From Natronorubrum sediminis (GTDB lineage Archaea; Halobacteriota; Halobacteria; Halobacteriales; Natrialbaceae), in assembly GCF_900108095.1 (NCBI RefSeq), contig NZ_FNWL01000002.1:664748-728747 (forward strand): DNA of 64,000 nt, written 5' to 3'. How positions within the stretch are numbered: position 1 is the stretch's first letter; each line of letters opens with the position of its first letter. Under the pieces are notes generated by a model. That model was given only the letters and a program-made list of their open reading frames with translations. It was not told where the DNA came from and did not search any database. Made by a program: the position numbers and the translations under genes. Shown here piece after piece: positions 18,866 through 26,641 of the stretch.

Positions 18866-19246
18866 ATGTCGGGGACACCAACCAAGCGCCACGTCGTCGC
18901 CGAAGCGGACGAAATCGCCGACGGTGAGCGAGTCGTGACGCAACTCGAGGGACGAGAGATCGCCGTCTTCCACCAGGACGGGGAGTACTACGCCTACCTG
19001 AACTGGTGTGCCCATCAGGGAGGGCCCTGCGGCGAAGGCCCGCTCACCGGGACCGAAATCGCCTCCTACGACCGGGAGAGCGGCGACGTCGAGCGCAGTT
19101 GGGAGCGCGAGGGCGAGATTCTCAACTGCCCGTGGCACGGCTGGGAGTACGACCTGACCAGCGGCGACTGCCTCTCCAGGAACGGAATAACGCTCCCGTC
19201 GTACCAGGTCGAAATCGAGGACGGAAAGATCGTCGTCGAACTGTGA
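18866..19246 (+). CDS. Rieske [2Fe-2S] ferredoxin-like protein
   Basis: 126 residues, nearly all one Rieske domain: NWCAHQGGPCGEG supplies the first Cys/His pair and LNCPWHGWEYD the second, together ligating a 2Fe-2S cluster. About 30 residues separate the two halves, slightly longer than in bacterial ferredoxins. It has no membrane anchor, so it is a soluble electron carrier or the small partner of an oxygenase. It starts one base after the amidohydrolase stop codon and its TGA overlaps the GTG start of the third gene, so all three are presumably cotranslated. No oxygenase large subunit is encoded nearby. Confidence 0.93.
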   Translation: MSGTPTKRHVVAEADEIADGERVVTQLEGREIAVFHQDGEYYAYLNWCAHQGGPCGEGPLTGTEIASYDRESGDVERSWEREGEILNCPWHGWEYDLTSGDCLSRNGITLPSYQVEIEDGKIVVEL

Positions 19247-19563
19247 CCGGGGCCGACAAACCACCGTGGTGGCGCGATAACGATCGACTCCGGGAGGAGA
19301 TGGGGCTTGCGGAGTACCAACCCCCACGGTTCGCCGACGGGGTGTACACCTACGAGGTCATCGACCCGCTCGAGGAGGCCCACGACTGTCGAATCCAGTT
19401 CGTCGGCGTGGACACCCGTTATCCCGACGACTGGGAGGTCCGTGTCGACGGAACTCTCGTTCTCGAGATCGGACGGCATCGCGACGAAAGCGGGAACACG
19501 GTATACGAGATGACCGCCGAAGCGTTCCTCGAGGCAGTCGAGGAACAGCTCGCGGGTGATTGA
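19243..19563 (+). CDS. Third protein of the amidohydrolase-Rieske operon, unknown function
   Basis: 106 residues from a GTG that overlaps the preceding stop codon (GTGA, 19243-19246). The N-terminus has a PPWWRDNDRLREEMGL stretch, followed by a beta-rich core (FADGVYTYEVI, DCRIQFVGVDT, WEVRVDGTLVL) and a C-terminal helix (TAEAFLEAVEEQL). No cofactor motif is visible and I do not recognise it. Overlap with the Rieske gene implies a stoichiometric partner of that protein or of the amidohydrolase. The reading frame is open further upstream inside the Rieske gene, but those residues are a shadow. Confidence 0.75.
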   Translation: MTGADKPPWWRDNDRLREEMGLAEYQPPRFADGVYTYEVIDPLEEAHDCRIQFVGVDTRYPDDWEVRVDGTLVLEIGRHRDESGNTVYEMTAEAFLEAVEEQLAGD

Positions 19564-19827
19564 CTCATTGACTGCCAAAGCAGTGTACGGGGAAGCAAGT
19601 GTCGTAATTACCCCGACTGAGAACAGAGATGCCACTCGCAAAGCAGAGGTTGACGGAACGAGGACAGTCCACACAATAACGACGGTCATATATAGTAGAT
19701 GTTTTTGGCTTTCTCAGCACCAAAACACCACAAAATTAGGTGAAAAGTGGCAGTAAATCGTCTCGTTCAGTTCCACTACATTATTCCTTTCGAGACTGTT
19801 AAGTAATAGAACCATTAATAGAATACC
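19564..19827. other. AT-rich non-coding left flank of the transferred island
   Basis: Directly after the operon, G+C falls steeply within about 60 bases and runs of A and T become frequent (for example CATATATAG near 19688). I see no gene, no transposase remnant and no obvious inverted repeat. GTTAAGTAAT near 19798 could be a weak promoter element for the following gene. The shift marks a probable insertion boundary. Confidence 0.55.
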
Positions 19828-20796
19828 ATGACATTTCCATATTCTATTGATGATTTGAAGTTCGGTTTCAAAAACCCTAGATTAATGCTATGGGAAATCC
19901 ACCGAATTTTAAGTTCACCATTCCATAAACGACATAACGAACAATTTTTCGAAGAAAATGGTGAAGGAATAGATGTGATGGAGAGAGATTGGGATAACTT
20001 GATTATTTTAGATGCGTGTAGGTATGGGTTCTTTGAGGAACAAAACAACATCGATGGTAGTCTTGAACCAGTTATCTCTAAAGGAGGACACAGTTGGGAA
20101 TTTATGAAATCAAACTTTGAAGGAAGTCAATTTCATGACACTGTCTACGTGACTGCTAATCCTCATGCTCGAAAACTGCATAGTGATACGTTCTATTCAA
20201 TAAAGACCGTTCTTGACCAATGGGACAGTGAAATTGGGACAGTTCGACCTAAAGAAGTTGTGGATGCGGCTATAGAGGCTAACAATGAGTTCCCCGAAAA
20301 GCGCCTGATTGTACATTTCATGCAGCCTCATCGCCCCTATCTGGGACCAACTGCAGACCAATTGCGTGAACGCGTAAACCTAAGAGGATATGATCGCGAC
20401 CGAGGATTAGACGGACAAGATTATGAGCGTACAGGCGTCCATATGTGGCGTGCTGTGAAAAGTGGTAAAGTAAGTCTTAGTGAACTACGCCAAGCATACT
20501 CTGAAACATTAGATATTGTATTAGGAGAGGCTGATAGGTTAATCAATTCGATTGATGGCCGGAGTGTAATCACCGCAGATCATGGTGAATTGCTAGGTGA
20601 ACGTCTTCATCCATTCACTGTCCGACAATTTTCACACCCACACGGTATCCAAATGAGAGAACTTCAAACTGTACCATGGCATATCATTGAGGGAGACATT
20701 CGGAGGAAGATATCTAATGATGATCCTGTTAAAACAGAGAGATTGGGTCAAGAAACCATAAATGACCGGCTTGAGGCGTTAGGATATAAAATTTGA
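19828..20796 (+). CDS. Sulfatase/alkaline-phosphatase-superfamily-like protein on AT-rich island
   Basis: 322 residues. The motifs LIILDACRYGFF (58-69), MQPHRPYLGP (165-174), TADHGELLGE (249-258) and SHPHG (269-273) are the metal-ligand Asp/Cys-type site, substrate loop, ADHGE metal motif and a late His loop of the alkaline phosphatase/sulfatase fold. Cys64 after Asp62 may be the nucleophile or formylglycine-like residue. No signal peptide is seen. Such proteins often occur in surface-polysaccharide or glycosylation islands and may transfer or remove sulfate or phosphate groups. One sampled line of the gene has about 37% G+C against roughly 65% nearby, and its codon use is unlike its neighbours, so recent horizontal transfer is likely. 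Confidence 0.82.
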   Translation: MTFPYSIDDLKFGFKNPRLMLWEIHRILSSPFHKRHNEQFFEENGEGIDVMERDWDNLIILDACRYGFFEEQNNIDGSLEPVISKGGHSWEFMKSNFEGSQFHDTVYVTANPHARKLHSDTFYSIKTVLDQWDSEIGTVRPKEVVDAAIEANNEFPEKRLIVHFMQPHRPYLGPTADQLRERVNLRGYDRDRGLDGQDYERTGVHMWRAVKSGKVSLSELRQAYSETLDIVLGEADRLINSIDGRSVITADHGELLGERLHPFTVRQFSHPHGIQMRELQTVPWHIIEGDIRRKISNDDPVKTERLGQETINDRLEALGYKI

Positions 20797-21043
20797 ATCC
20801 GGGTGAGCTTTTTATTTGGCGTCGAATTGACGGGTGTGAGCAGAGCCATCGATTATCCTCATCGAAGAACCGTTCGATGGCGATTTCGGGACGTAAGATC
20901 GTTACAACGTTGAACGGTATGTGTTTTAAATGAACGGTAGTCCCAAAAGCGAATGCATCCAAAGAACCAAATTTCGAGTGCGTCAGAAACAGTGGGTTCA
21001 GCGAGAATGGGAAAGCCTCGAGTCGACCATCGAATCCGAGTGC
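20797..21043. other. Gene-free right flank of the AT-rich island
   Basis: Base composition returns gradually to the genomic norm across this 247-base stretch. A minus-strand open frame (20729-20962) crosses the island edge, but it has mixed composition and no family I recognise; it may be part of a decayed mobile element. No target-site duplication matching the left flank could be found by eye. Confidence 0.4.
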
Positions 21044-21262
21044 TTACGGGTCACTCGGCGGTCGGCCGGACTCCTCACGCCACGATTCGAAACTGTGTGT
21101 TTCGTCCTCGCGGAAGAAAATGCGCCAGACGAGATAGGCGGGCACGATCACCGGCAAGAGCGGCAGTGCAAGGATAACGAGAATCGCGGCCATGATGTAC
21201 CCGAACGCCGACATCTGGAAGTTCGGCCCGTAGCCCGTCGACTCGCCGACTCGTGTAGACAT
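21044..21262 (-). CDS. Small single-membrane-segment haloarchaeal protein
   Basis: 72 residues: about 18 hydrophilic residues, a long hydrophobic helix (about 19-47, IMAAILVILALPLLPVIVPA), then a cytoplasmic-type RIFFRED and acidic tail. Hydrophobic core, acidic tail and composition typical of the host indicate a real gene and not a shadow. Conserved small proteins of this design are common in haloarchaea, without known role. It is the first recognisable host gene after the AT-rich island. Confidence 0.7.
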   Translation of the reverse strand: MSTRVGESTGYGPNFQMSAFGYIMAAILVILALPLLPVIVPAYLVWRIFFREDETHSFESWREESGRPPSDP

Positions 21263-21405
21263 ACGTTACAGTTCGAACCAGTCGCTATTCGGTCTTGCGG
21301 TCTCGAGACCCCGTGCTATCGACCGGGAACCTACCGAAGCCTCCCGTTCGCGTACTCCGCTCTCCCCACACACTCCGCTCTCTCCGCACACTCTGCTCAC
21401 TTCGT

Positions 21406-22179
21406 TCAATCCTCGAGCACTGTAGCCGAATCGTCCTGTGGTCGATAGTTCAACTCGAGCATTGTCTCCGTCAGCGAGAGGAACCGCTCGGCGTTGTTCG
21501 AGATTCCGTGTGCGGTCAGGGGCGAGGACTCGAGGGTCGTCGTCGCCGCGGCGTCCATCAGCCGTTGACAGTCGTCGGGGCTGAGCCACATCGCTCGCGC
21601 GTAGCGTTCGCCCGAGGCGTCCCGGTCGGCGAGTTCGTCCTCGAGTTCGTCTTCGGAGAGCAACCAGCCAATTCGCAGGTTGATCACGTCGAGTCCGTGG
21701 CAGTTCGCGTAGTAGTGGCCCATTGCCTCGCCGAAAACCTTCGTGACGCCGTAGTACGTATCGGGATCCATCGCTTCCGCTGGTCGGACGGTTCGTGGCG
21801 AACCCACGGTGGACTCCGGACGGACGGACGACACCGTGTTCTGCATGTTCACCGCGTGGTTCGAACTCGCGAAGACGACTCGCTGGACGTCGTTCTGGAC
21901 GGCGGCTTCGAAGGCGTTGTACACTCCCTCGATGTTCGGCCCGGAGAGTGCGTCCCACTCGGCCCGCGGATCCGGATTCGCCGCGAGGTGGATCAACACG
22001 TCCTCGTCCTCGAGGGCGCCGACGAACGCCTCGCGGTTCGCGACGTCGATCGGGGTCGTTTCGAGGTCCTCACTTTCGCTGTGTGAAAACAGGCTGAGTT
22101 CGACGTCCGTGTCTTCGAAGGCCTCGATGGTCTCTCGGCCGACCCGACCTGATGCACCAGTGATGGCGATAGTCGTCAT
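21406..22179 (-). CDS. Extended short-chain dehydrogenase/epimerase (uronate or sugar dehydrogenase-like)
   Basis: 257 residues from the ATG at 22179. It has the NAD-binding ITGASGRVGRETI glycine-rich loop at 5-17, LIHLAANPDP (about 61-70), and the catalytic YYGVTK pair (Tyr/Lys at about 142-146). Extended SDRs of this length include uronate dehydrogenases and the archaeal NAD-dependent glucose-6-phosphate dehydrogenase Azf, both of which oxidise the anomeric carbon of a sugar; which applies cannot be decided here. It is transcribed divergently from an IclR regulator 120 bases away, which may control it. Confidence 0.85.
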   Translation of the reverse strand: MTTIAITGASGRVGRETIEAFEDTDVELSLFSHSESEDLETTPIDVANREAFVGALEDEDVLIHLAANPDPRAEWDALSGPNIEGVYNAFEAAVQNDVQRVVFASSNHAVNMQNTVSSVRPESTVGSPRTVRPAEAMDPDTYYGVTKVFGEAMGHYYANCHGLDVINLRIGWLLSEDELEDELADRDASGERYARAMWLSPDDCQRLMDAAATTTLESSPLTAHGISNNAERFLSLTETMLELNYRPQDDSATVLED

Positions 22180-22298
22180 TACCGAAATAGACACGGAGTG
22201 GGTTGAAATAGGTCGGGCCGGCGCGTTCTGGGAATGAAGATACGACCCTTTCACGCCCGTGACACGTCGAAGACAACGGTCCCAAACCTACTTGACCC

Positions 22299-23105
22299 AT
22301 GGTTCACCACTACGTACGCATGCCCCCTGGTGATGGTCGGGATCCTGAAACCGTCCGCGCGACCGAAACGTCTTTCGAGGTAATCAACTGTGTTCAGGCC
22401 CATCAGGGTGCAACGTTGTCGACGGTCGCAAACGACCTCGGGAAGGCAAAGAGCACCGTCCACCGACACGTGAGAACCCTCGAGGAACTGGGGTATCTCA
22501 CGCGGACTGGCGACGAGTTGCACGTCGGGCTTCGCTTCTTGAAACTCGGCGAGACGGCACGAACTCGCGAGGACGAGTACCAACTCGCCGCGGAGAAAGT
22601 CGACGAGTTCGCACGCAAGACGAACGAACGAGCCCAGTTCATCGTCGAAGAGGGAGGGTACGGTATCTGCGTTTTCAGAGCGTCAGGCGATCAGGCCGTC
22701 GATACCGAACCACGCGTCGGTTCGCGAATGCCCCTACACGCCACGGCTGCCGGTCGAGCGATCCTCGCATTCGATACGGACGGCGCACTCGAGCGAGTAC
22801 TCGAGCGACAGGGACTCCCCGCCTACACCGGAGAGACGATCACCGACGAAGCGACGCTCCGAACCGAACTCGAGGAAACGAAAGAACGTGGGTACGCGAT
22901 CAACCGGAACGAACACATCGACGGGTTGACCGCGTTCGGCGCACCGGTTCGTGGCCCCGGCGACGAGATTATCGGCTCGTTCAGTATCTCCGGGCCGACA
23001 CACCGCTACGACGGCGGGAAAGAGGACGAAATCATCACCATCCTGCAAGGGACGACGAACGAACTCGAGTTGAACATTCGATACGGCGATGCGGTGGATT
23101 CCTGA
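22299..23105 (+). CDS. IclR-family transcriptional regulator
   Basis: 268 residues. A winged helix-turn-helix (about 22-75; GATLSTVANDLGKAKSTVHRH) is followed by an IclR effector domain (about 90-262) with LHATAAGRAILAF and ERGYAINRNEH segments. Haloarchaeal IclR proteins often act as local activators or repressors of sugar and organic-acid pathways. The divergent SDR gene is the most obvious target; the amidase gene is convergent, 25 bases away. Start at ATG 22299, or seven codons later at 22320. Confidence 0.9.
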   Translation: MVHHYVRMPPGDGRDPETVRATETSFEVINCVQAHQGATLSTVANDLGKAKSTVHRHVRTLEELGYLTRTGDELHVGLRFLKLGETARTREDEYQLAAEKVDEFARKTNERAQFIVEEGGYGICVFRASGDQAVDTEPRVGSRMPLHATAAGRAILAFDTDGALERVLERQGLPAYTGETITDEATLRTELEETKERGYAINRNEHIDGLTAFGAPVRGPGDEIIGSFSISGPTHRYDGGKEDEIITILQGTTNELELNIRYGDAVDS

Positions 23106-23130
23106 GCAGAAAATACCGTTCGGTCGTAGG

Positions 23131-24603
23131 CTATGCGGGTAGTGCTGGCGGCTCGAGTGACGCAGACTCCGCGACGATTTCTTCGAATACCCTTGCACAA
23201 TCGATCGCAACCCCATCGTCGTGACGCGGCGCGACGACCTGCACGCTAATCGGCAGTCCGTCGGCCCCGTCGACGGGGAGCGTGACGGCCGGGTTTCCGG
23301 TCAGGTTGAACGGTGCCGTATTACCGAGTACGTCGAACAATCGATCGTGCGCGGATACGTCCCCCCGCTCGGGCGGAAGTGTGCGAAGCGTCGGGACGAG
23401 AAGCACGTCGACGCGATCGAACGCAGCCTCGAGACGGCGTCCAAAGGCCTCTGCCTCGAGACGACCCGCGACGTACGAGTCGCCGTCGGTCTCCGCATCG
23501 AGCGTCGCGGAGGGGAGCACCCGTTTTGCCACGTGATCGCTGAACCCGTCGTCGTCGACGAATTCCCGGAGCGCACGCGACCAGCGACGTGCGTACGTCG
23601 ACCCGTTTCCGCGAACGAGCCCACGTTGTCGAAGGTACCACGCGAACTCCGTGGCCCCGACGAGCAGGTAGGCGTCTTCGATGGAGCCGAGGTCGACGGA
23701 GACCTCCTCGAGTTCGAGTTCGGAAGCGGACTCGACTTCGCCACACAACGAGCGAACGCCACGTGTAACGGTCTCCGAACACTCCTCGAGAAATTCCGTT
23801 ACGACGCCAACGGTGAACGTCTCGTCCGAGTCAGCGGCGACTGCCTGCGATTCGCTCGGGCTCGAGGTTTGTCCGAACGAATCGGCAGTCCTCTCGTCGC
23901 TGATCGCGGAGAGTGCATCGGCAGCCGTTTCGACGGAGCGAGCGAGTGGGCCGACGGTGTCGAGCGATGGTGCGAACGGGACCACGCCGTGCGTCGAGAC
24001 GTGCCCGAACGTCGGCTTGACGCCGACCACGCCACAGCAGGCGGCCGGAATGCGAACGCTGCCGCCAGTGTCCGTCCCAAGTGCCACGTCCGCCAATCCT
24101 GTCGCGACGGCGACGCCGCTGCCACTCGAGGAGCCACCCGGAACGCGATCGGCCGCGATCGGATTCACCACGTCTGCTCGGCCACTAAACTCGCCGGTCG
24201 GCCCGAACGCGAAGGCGTCCATATTAGCCTTCCCGAGGAGTTCGCCGCCGGCCTCGAGCAGTCGTTCGACGACGGTCGCATCGAATCCGGGAACGTACTC
24301 GAAGCCCGCGGAGCCACAGGTAAGACCGAGGTGCTCGACGGCGATGTTGTCCTTGACGACGATCCGTTGATCGGCGAGTGGGCCACCCGTCTCGCGCGTT
24401 CGTGGTGTCTCGAAGCCGTCGAGGAGCGCTCCGTACTCGTCCTCGAGGAGTGACCCCGTCCGCTCGACGGTGCGTTCGGAGTCGTCGCTCACGCCCGCAG
24501 CGATGTCAGCGAGTCGGTCGGCCGACTCACGACAGTCCGCGATATCGTCGTCGTTCAGATCGAACGCCAGCGACTCGGCGATCGTTTCGATATCGTCGCT
24601 CAC
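23131..24603 (-). CDS. Amidase-signature hydrolase
   Basis: 490 residues from a GTG at 24603 that overlaps the stop codon of a 43-residue upstream gene. The amidase-signature triad is visible: Lys84 in VVKDNIAV, the cis-Ser in GGSSSGSG (156-163) and the nucleophile Ser182 in GTDTGGSVR. The family hydrolyses carbon-nitrogen amide bonds, releasing ammonia; GatA, allophanate hydrolase and other amidases share it. The N-terminal about 50 residues form a helical extension. Its place behind a sodium:solute symporter suggests it degrades the imported amide or urea-like compound. Not a tRNA amidotransferase operon: no GatB or GatC nearby. Confidence 0.9.
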   Translation of the reverse strand: MSDDIETIAESLAFDLNDDDIADCRESADRLADIAAGVSDDSERTVERTGSLLEDEYGALLDGFETPRTRETGGPLADQRIVVKDNIAVEHLGLTCGSAGFEYVPGFDATVVERLLEAGGELLGKANMDAFAFGPTGEFSGRADVVNPIAADRVPGGSSSGSGVAVATGLADVALGTDTGGSVRIPAACCGVVGVKPTFGHVSTHGVVPFAPSLDTVGPLARSVETAADALSAISDERTADSFGQTSSPSESQAVAADSDETFTVGVVTEFLEECSETVTRGVRSLCGEVESASELELEEVSVDLGSIEDAYLLVGATEFAWYLRQRGLVRGNGSTYARRWSRALREFVDDDGFSDHVAKRVLPSATLDAETDGDSYVAGRLEAEAFGRRLEAAFDRVDVLLVPTLRTLPPERGDVSAHDRLFDVLGNTAPFNLTGNPAVTLPVDGADGLPISVQVVAPRHDDGVAIDCARVFEEIVAESASLEPPALPA

Positions 24604-24731
24604 GATTGCCCTCCGGCCGCTGAGTCGTCGTCGAAGTTGTCCGCATCGTACAGTACCCGCAATAGCACGTAGATCGTGCTCAGCGAGAGCAGCGTGCCGA
24701 CGAGCCAGATCGTCCACATGAGTGTTGCCAT
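24600..24731 (-). CDS. 43-residue membrane micropeptide between transporter and amidase
   Basis: This gene encodes 43 residues beginning MATLMWTIWLVGTLLSLSTI, a single membrane helix (about 4-26), followed by an acidic tail (DADNFDDDSAAGG). Its ATG lies two bases after the stop codon of the symporter gene and its TGA overlaps the GTG start of the amidase (24600-24603), so spacing leaves no room for another gene and marks it as translated. A small partner is known for some SSS carriers (for example the YhdT-like subunit of pantothenate permeases), so it may assemble with the transporter. It lies in a region where no other frame is coherent. Confidence 0.75.
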   Translation of the reverse strand: MATLMWTIWLVGTLLSLSTIYVLLRVLYDADNFDDDSAAGGQS

Positions 24732-24733
24732 GG

Positions 24734-26275
24734 TTAGTCACCTCCGAGGGGGGCGTCAGTTTGGTCCTCGAGTTGTGCACCGCGTTCGTCTGTAACCGCT
24801 GGATCGTCCATCTGTGCGACGCCGTCTTCTTGTTCCGTGAGTGCGCTGACGACGATCATCACCGCCGTCGCCAGTAACAACGCGTAGGTCCCGCGAACGA
24901 AGACGCTCGGGGTGCTGGCCGTAAAGTGAATGACGATGTAGCCGAAGACGCCGACCACCATCGACACCTGCGCGGCGATTCGGGTCACGAAGTTCGGGAA
25001 GTAGATGCCGAGCATCACCGGCGGAACGGTCGCCGCGGCGACGCCGGAGATTCCGATCCAGATGAGTTCGCCGATGTTCCAGGGAGCCGTGAGCGCGATG
25101 GCGAACGAGACGACACCGATCCCGAACACCGTTACTTGAGCAAGATATCGCGAGAAGACATCTGCACGGTCTTCGTCCATATCGACGTAGTCCTCCGCGA
25201 CGAGATACTTGAGGAAGATGTCGTTCGCGATCGCCGTCGACAGGACGATGAAGAGGCCGTCGGTCGTCGACAGCGCCGCAGCCAGAATAACCAGCCCGAG
25301 GAACGCGGCGATGATCGCTGGCATGTACTCCATCGTGTAGATGAAGATCGCTTCGTCCGCGACCTCGAGGCCCGGATCTAACGCGAACATGTAGTAACCG
25401 CCGAAGAACGTCAACAGGAAACAGATAGTCAACACAAGGTACGTGCCGATCATCTTGCGGAGGTTCCGCGGATCGTCGAGTGCTAGCACCTTGTTGAACA
25501 ACTGCGGCTGAGCCGAGAAGGCAAACTGCAGGATGAATATCGAGAGGATCGCGAACCCGCTGTAGTAGATCGGCGAATTCTCGTTAATCGGTTCGACGAG
25601 CGTCTGATCGTGGGACTCGAGTTCGGTGCCGAGGAAGTCAAACGTCTCGAGCGGCCCGGTTCCGAATATCCAGAACGCCGAGAAGAAGACGATGAGGCCC
25701 ATGATGGCCATCAGAACCGCCTGAATGGCGTCGGTGTAGACGTCGGCGTACGTCGCCCCTGCGATTACGTAAAAGACGACGAGGGACGTGATGATTACCA
25801 GTGCAGTTGTCTGATCGAAGCCGAGTAACACGGTGAAGAACAACGCCCCGGCGTCGAGTTGCGCCGCGATGTAGAAGACGTTGAACATAACCGCGATGCC
25901 TGCCCAGACGCGGACGAACTGGCTGCCGTAGAATGCGCCGAGCCAGTCTGGCAAGGAGAGCGAGCCCTGCTCGACGTTGATCTCACGAACGCGTTTGGCG
26001 AAGAGGACCAGTGCAATCGGCGACGCGCCGATCAGCGTCAGGAACAGCCACAGATTCGCGAGGCCGTAGTCGTACGACCAAGCGACGTAGCCGACGAACG
26101 TTGCCGCACTGAAAAAGGTCGCTGCGAACGCAGCACCGAGCGTGTACGGTCCGAGTGTTTCACTTGCAATTGCGAAATCGGACATGTTGTGCGTCTGTGT
26201 CCATCCGAGGTATGCGAGTCCGAGGACCACGAGCAAGAAGAGCCCGAGTCCGACCCACAAGTAGGTTTCTAACAT
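24734..26275 (-). CDS. Sodium:solute symporter (SSS family)
   Basis: 513 residues from the ATG at 26275; an ATG at 26290 is also in frame, but the TATA-like TTTATGAT at 26303-26310 lies about 32 bases from 26275, which favours the inner start. About thirteen hydrophobic segments, with the family core in SETLGPYTLGAAFAATFFSAATFVGYV (about residues 40-65). It imports an organic solute using Na+. The downstream small membrane protein and amidase suggest the solute is an amide-type compound (a urea, allantoate or peptide-like molecule). The acidic C-terminal tail is cytoplasmic. Confidence 0.9.
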   Translation of the reverse strand: MLETYLWVGLGLFLLVVLGLAYLGWTQTHNMSDFAIASETLGPYTLGAAFAATFFSAATFVGYVAWSYDYGLANLWLFLTLIGASPIALVLFAKRVREINVEQGSLSLPDWLGAFYGSQFVRVWAGIAVMFNVFYIAAQLDAGALFFTVLLGFDQTTALVIITSLVVFYVIAGATYADVYTDAIQAVLMAIMGLIVFFSAFWIFGTGPLETFDFLGTELESHDQTLVEPINENSPIYYSGFAILSIFILQFAFSAQPQLFNKVLALDDPRNLRKMIGTYLVLTICFLLTFFGGYYMFALDPGLEVADEAIFIYTMEYMPAIIAAFLGLVILAAALSTTDGLFIVLSTAIANDIFLKYLVAEDYVDMDEDRADVFSRYLAQVTVFGIGVVSFAIALTAPWNIGELIWIGISGVAAATVPPVMLGIYFPNFVTRIAAQVSMVVGVFGYIVIHFTASTPSVFVRGTYALLLATAVMIVVSALTEQEDGVAQMDDPAVTDERGAQLEDQTDAPLGGD

Positions 26276-26302
26276 GGTGGTTTTTAGCATACAATCTATC
26301 CA

Positions 26303-26310
26303 TCATAAAT
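26303..26310 (-). promoter_or_regulatory. TATA box of the symporter-micropeptide-amidase operon
   Basis: The minus strand reads TTTATGAT about 32 bases upstream of the ATG at 26275. The only other in-frame ATG (26290) would be too close, so this element supports the inner start. Confidence 0.5.
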
Positions 26311-26480
26311 GCTTCCATGAGAATTCGAATATTTCCATCCCGTCGTCGCGAATTTGGACGAATTGGGAACAATACGCTCAAACCGTTCGTAGATGAGCTC
26401 TCAGTAGTCGCACTTCTCTTCTCTGGTGTTCCACTACGCAGAACAGGTTACTGGTGAACAGTGCTATGTGAGACGATATC

Positions 26481-26499
26481 AACACTCGAGACGAGTGTT
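26481..26499. other. Perfect palindrome, 8-base arms with 3-base spacer
   Basis: AACACTCG at 26481-26488 and CGAGTGTT at 26492-26499 are inverted copies around AGA. The site lies about 170 bases upstream of the symporter's TATA box. It is too far upstream to overlap a core promoter, so it may be a distal operator or the remains of a terminator hairpin. Confidence 0.55.
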
Positions 26500-26641
26500 T
26501 TCGAACCCACACGCCAATCGTCGGCATTTCCTTGCCACCGCGTTCCGCTCTCGCGAACGCCTCGGGAAATTATCAGATCAATACGCGACACCGGGTTCAA
26601 CCGATCGTGACAGGCACGTCACAATACATTCGGGCAGACGA

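Larger units (their letters stand above)
26276..26641. other. 366-base intergenic region with promoter and palindrome
   Basis: No coding region is supported here. It contains a TATA-like box for the symporter (26303-26310) and a perfect palindrome at 26481-26499 with eight-base arms. Composition is more AT-rich near 26280-26420 than in neighbouring genes. Confidence 0.6.

Noticed and set aside
20729-20962. 77-residue minus-strand frame at the edge of the AT-rich island
   Set aside because: No start signal, mixed composition and overlaps the sulfatase-like gene. It was considered as a transposase remnant but no motif supports that.
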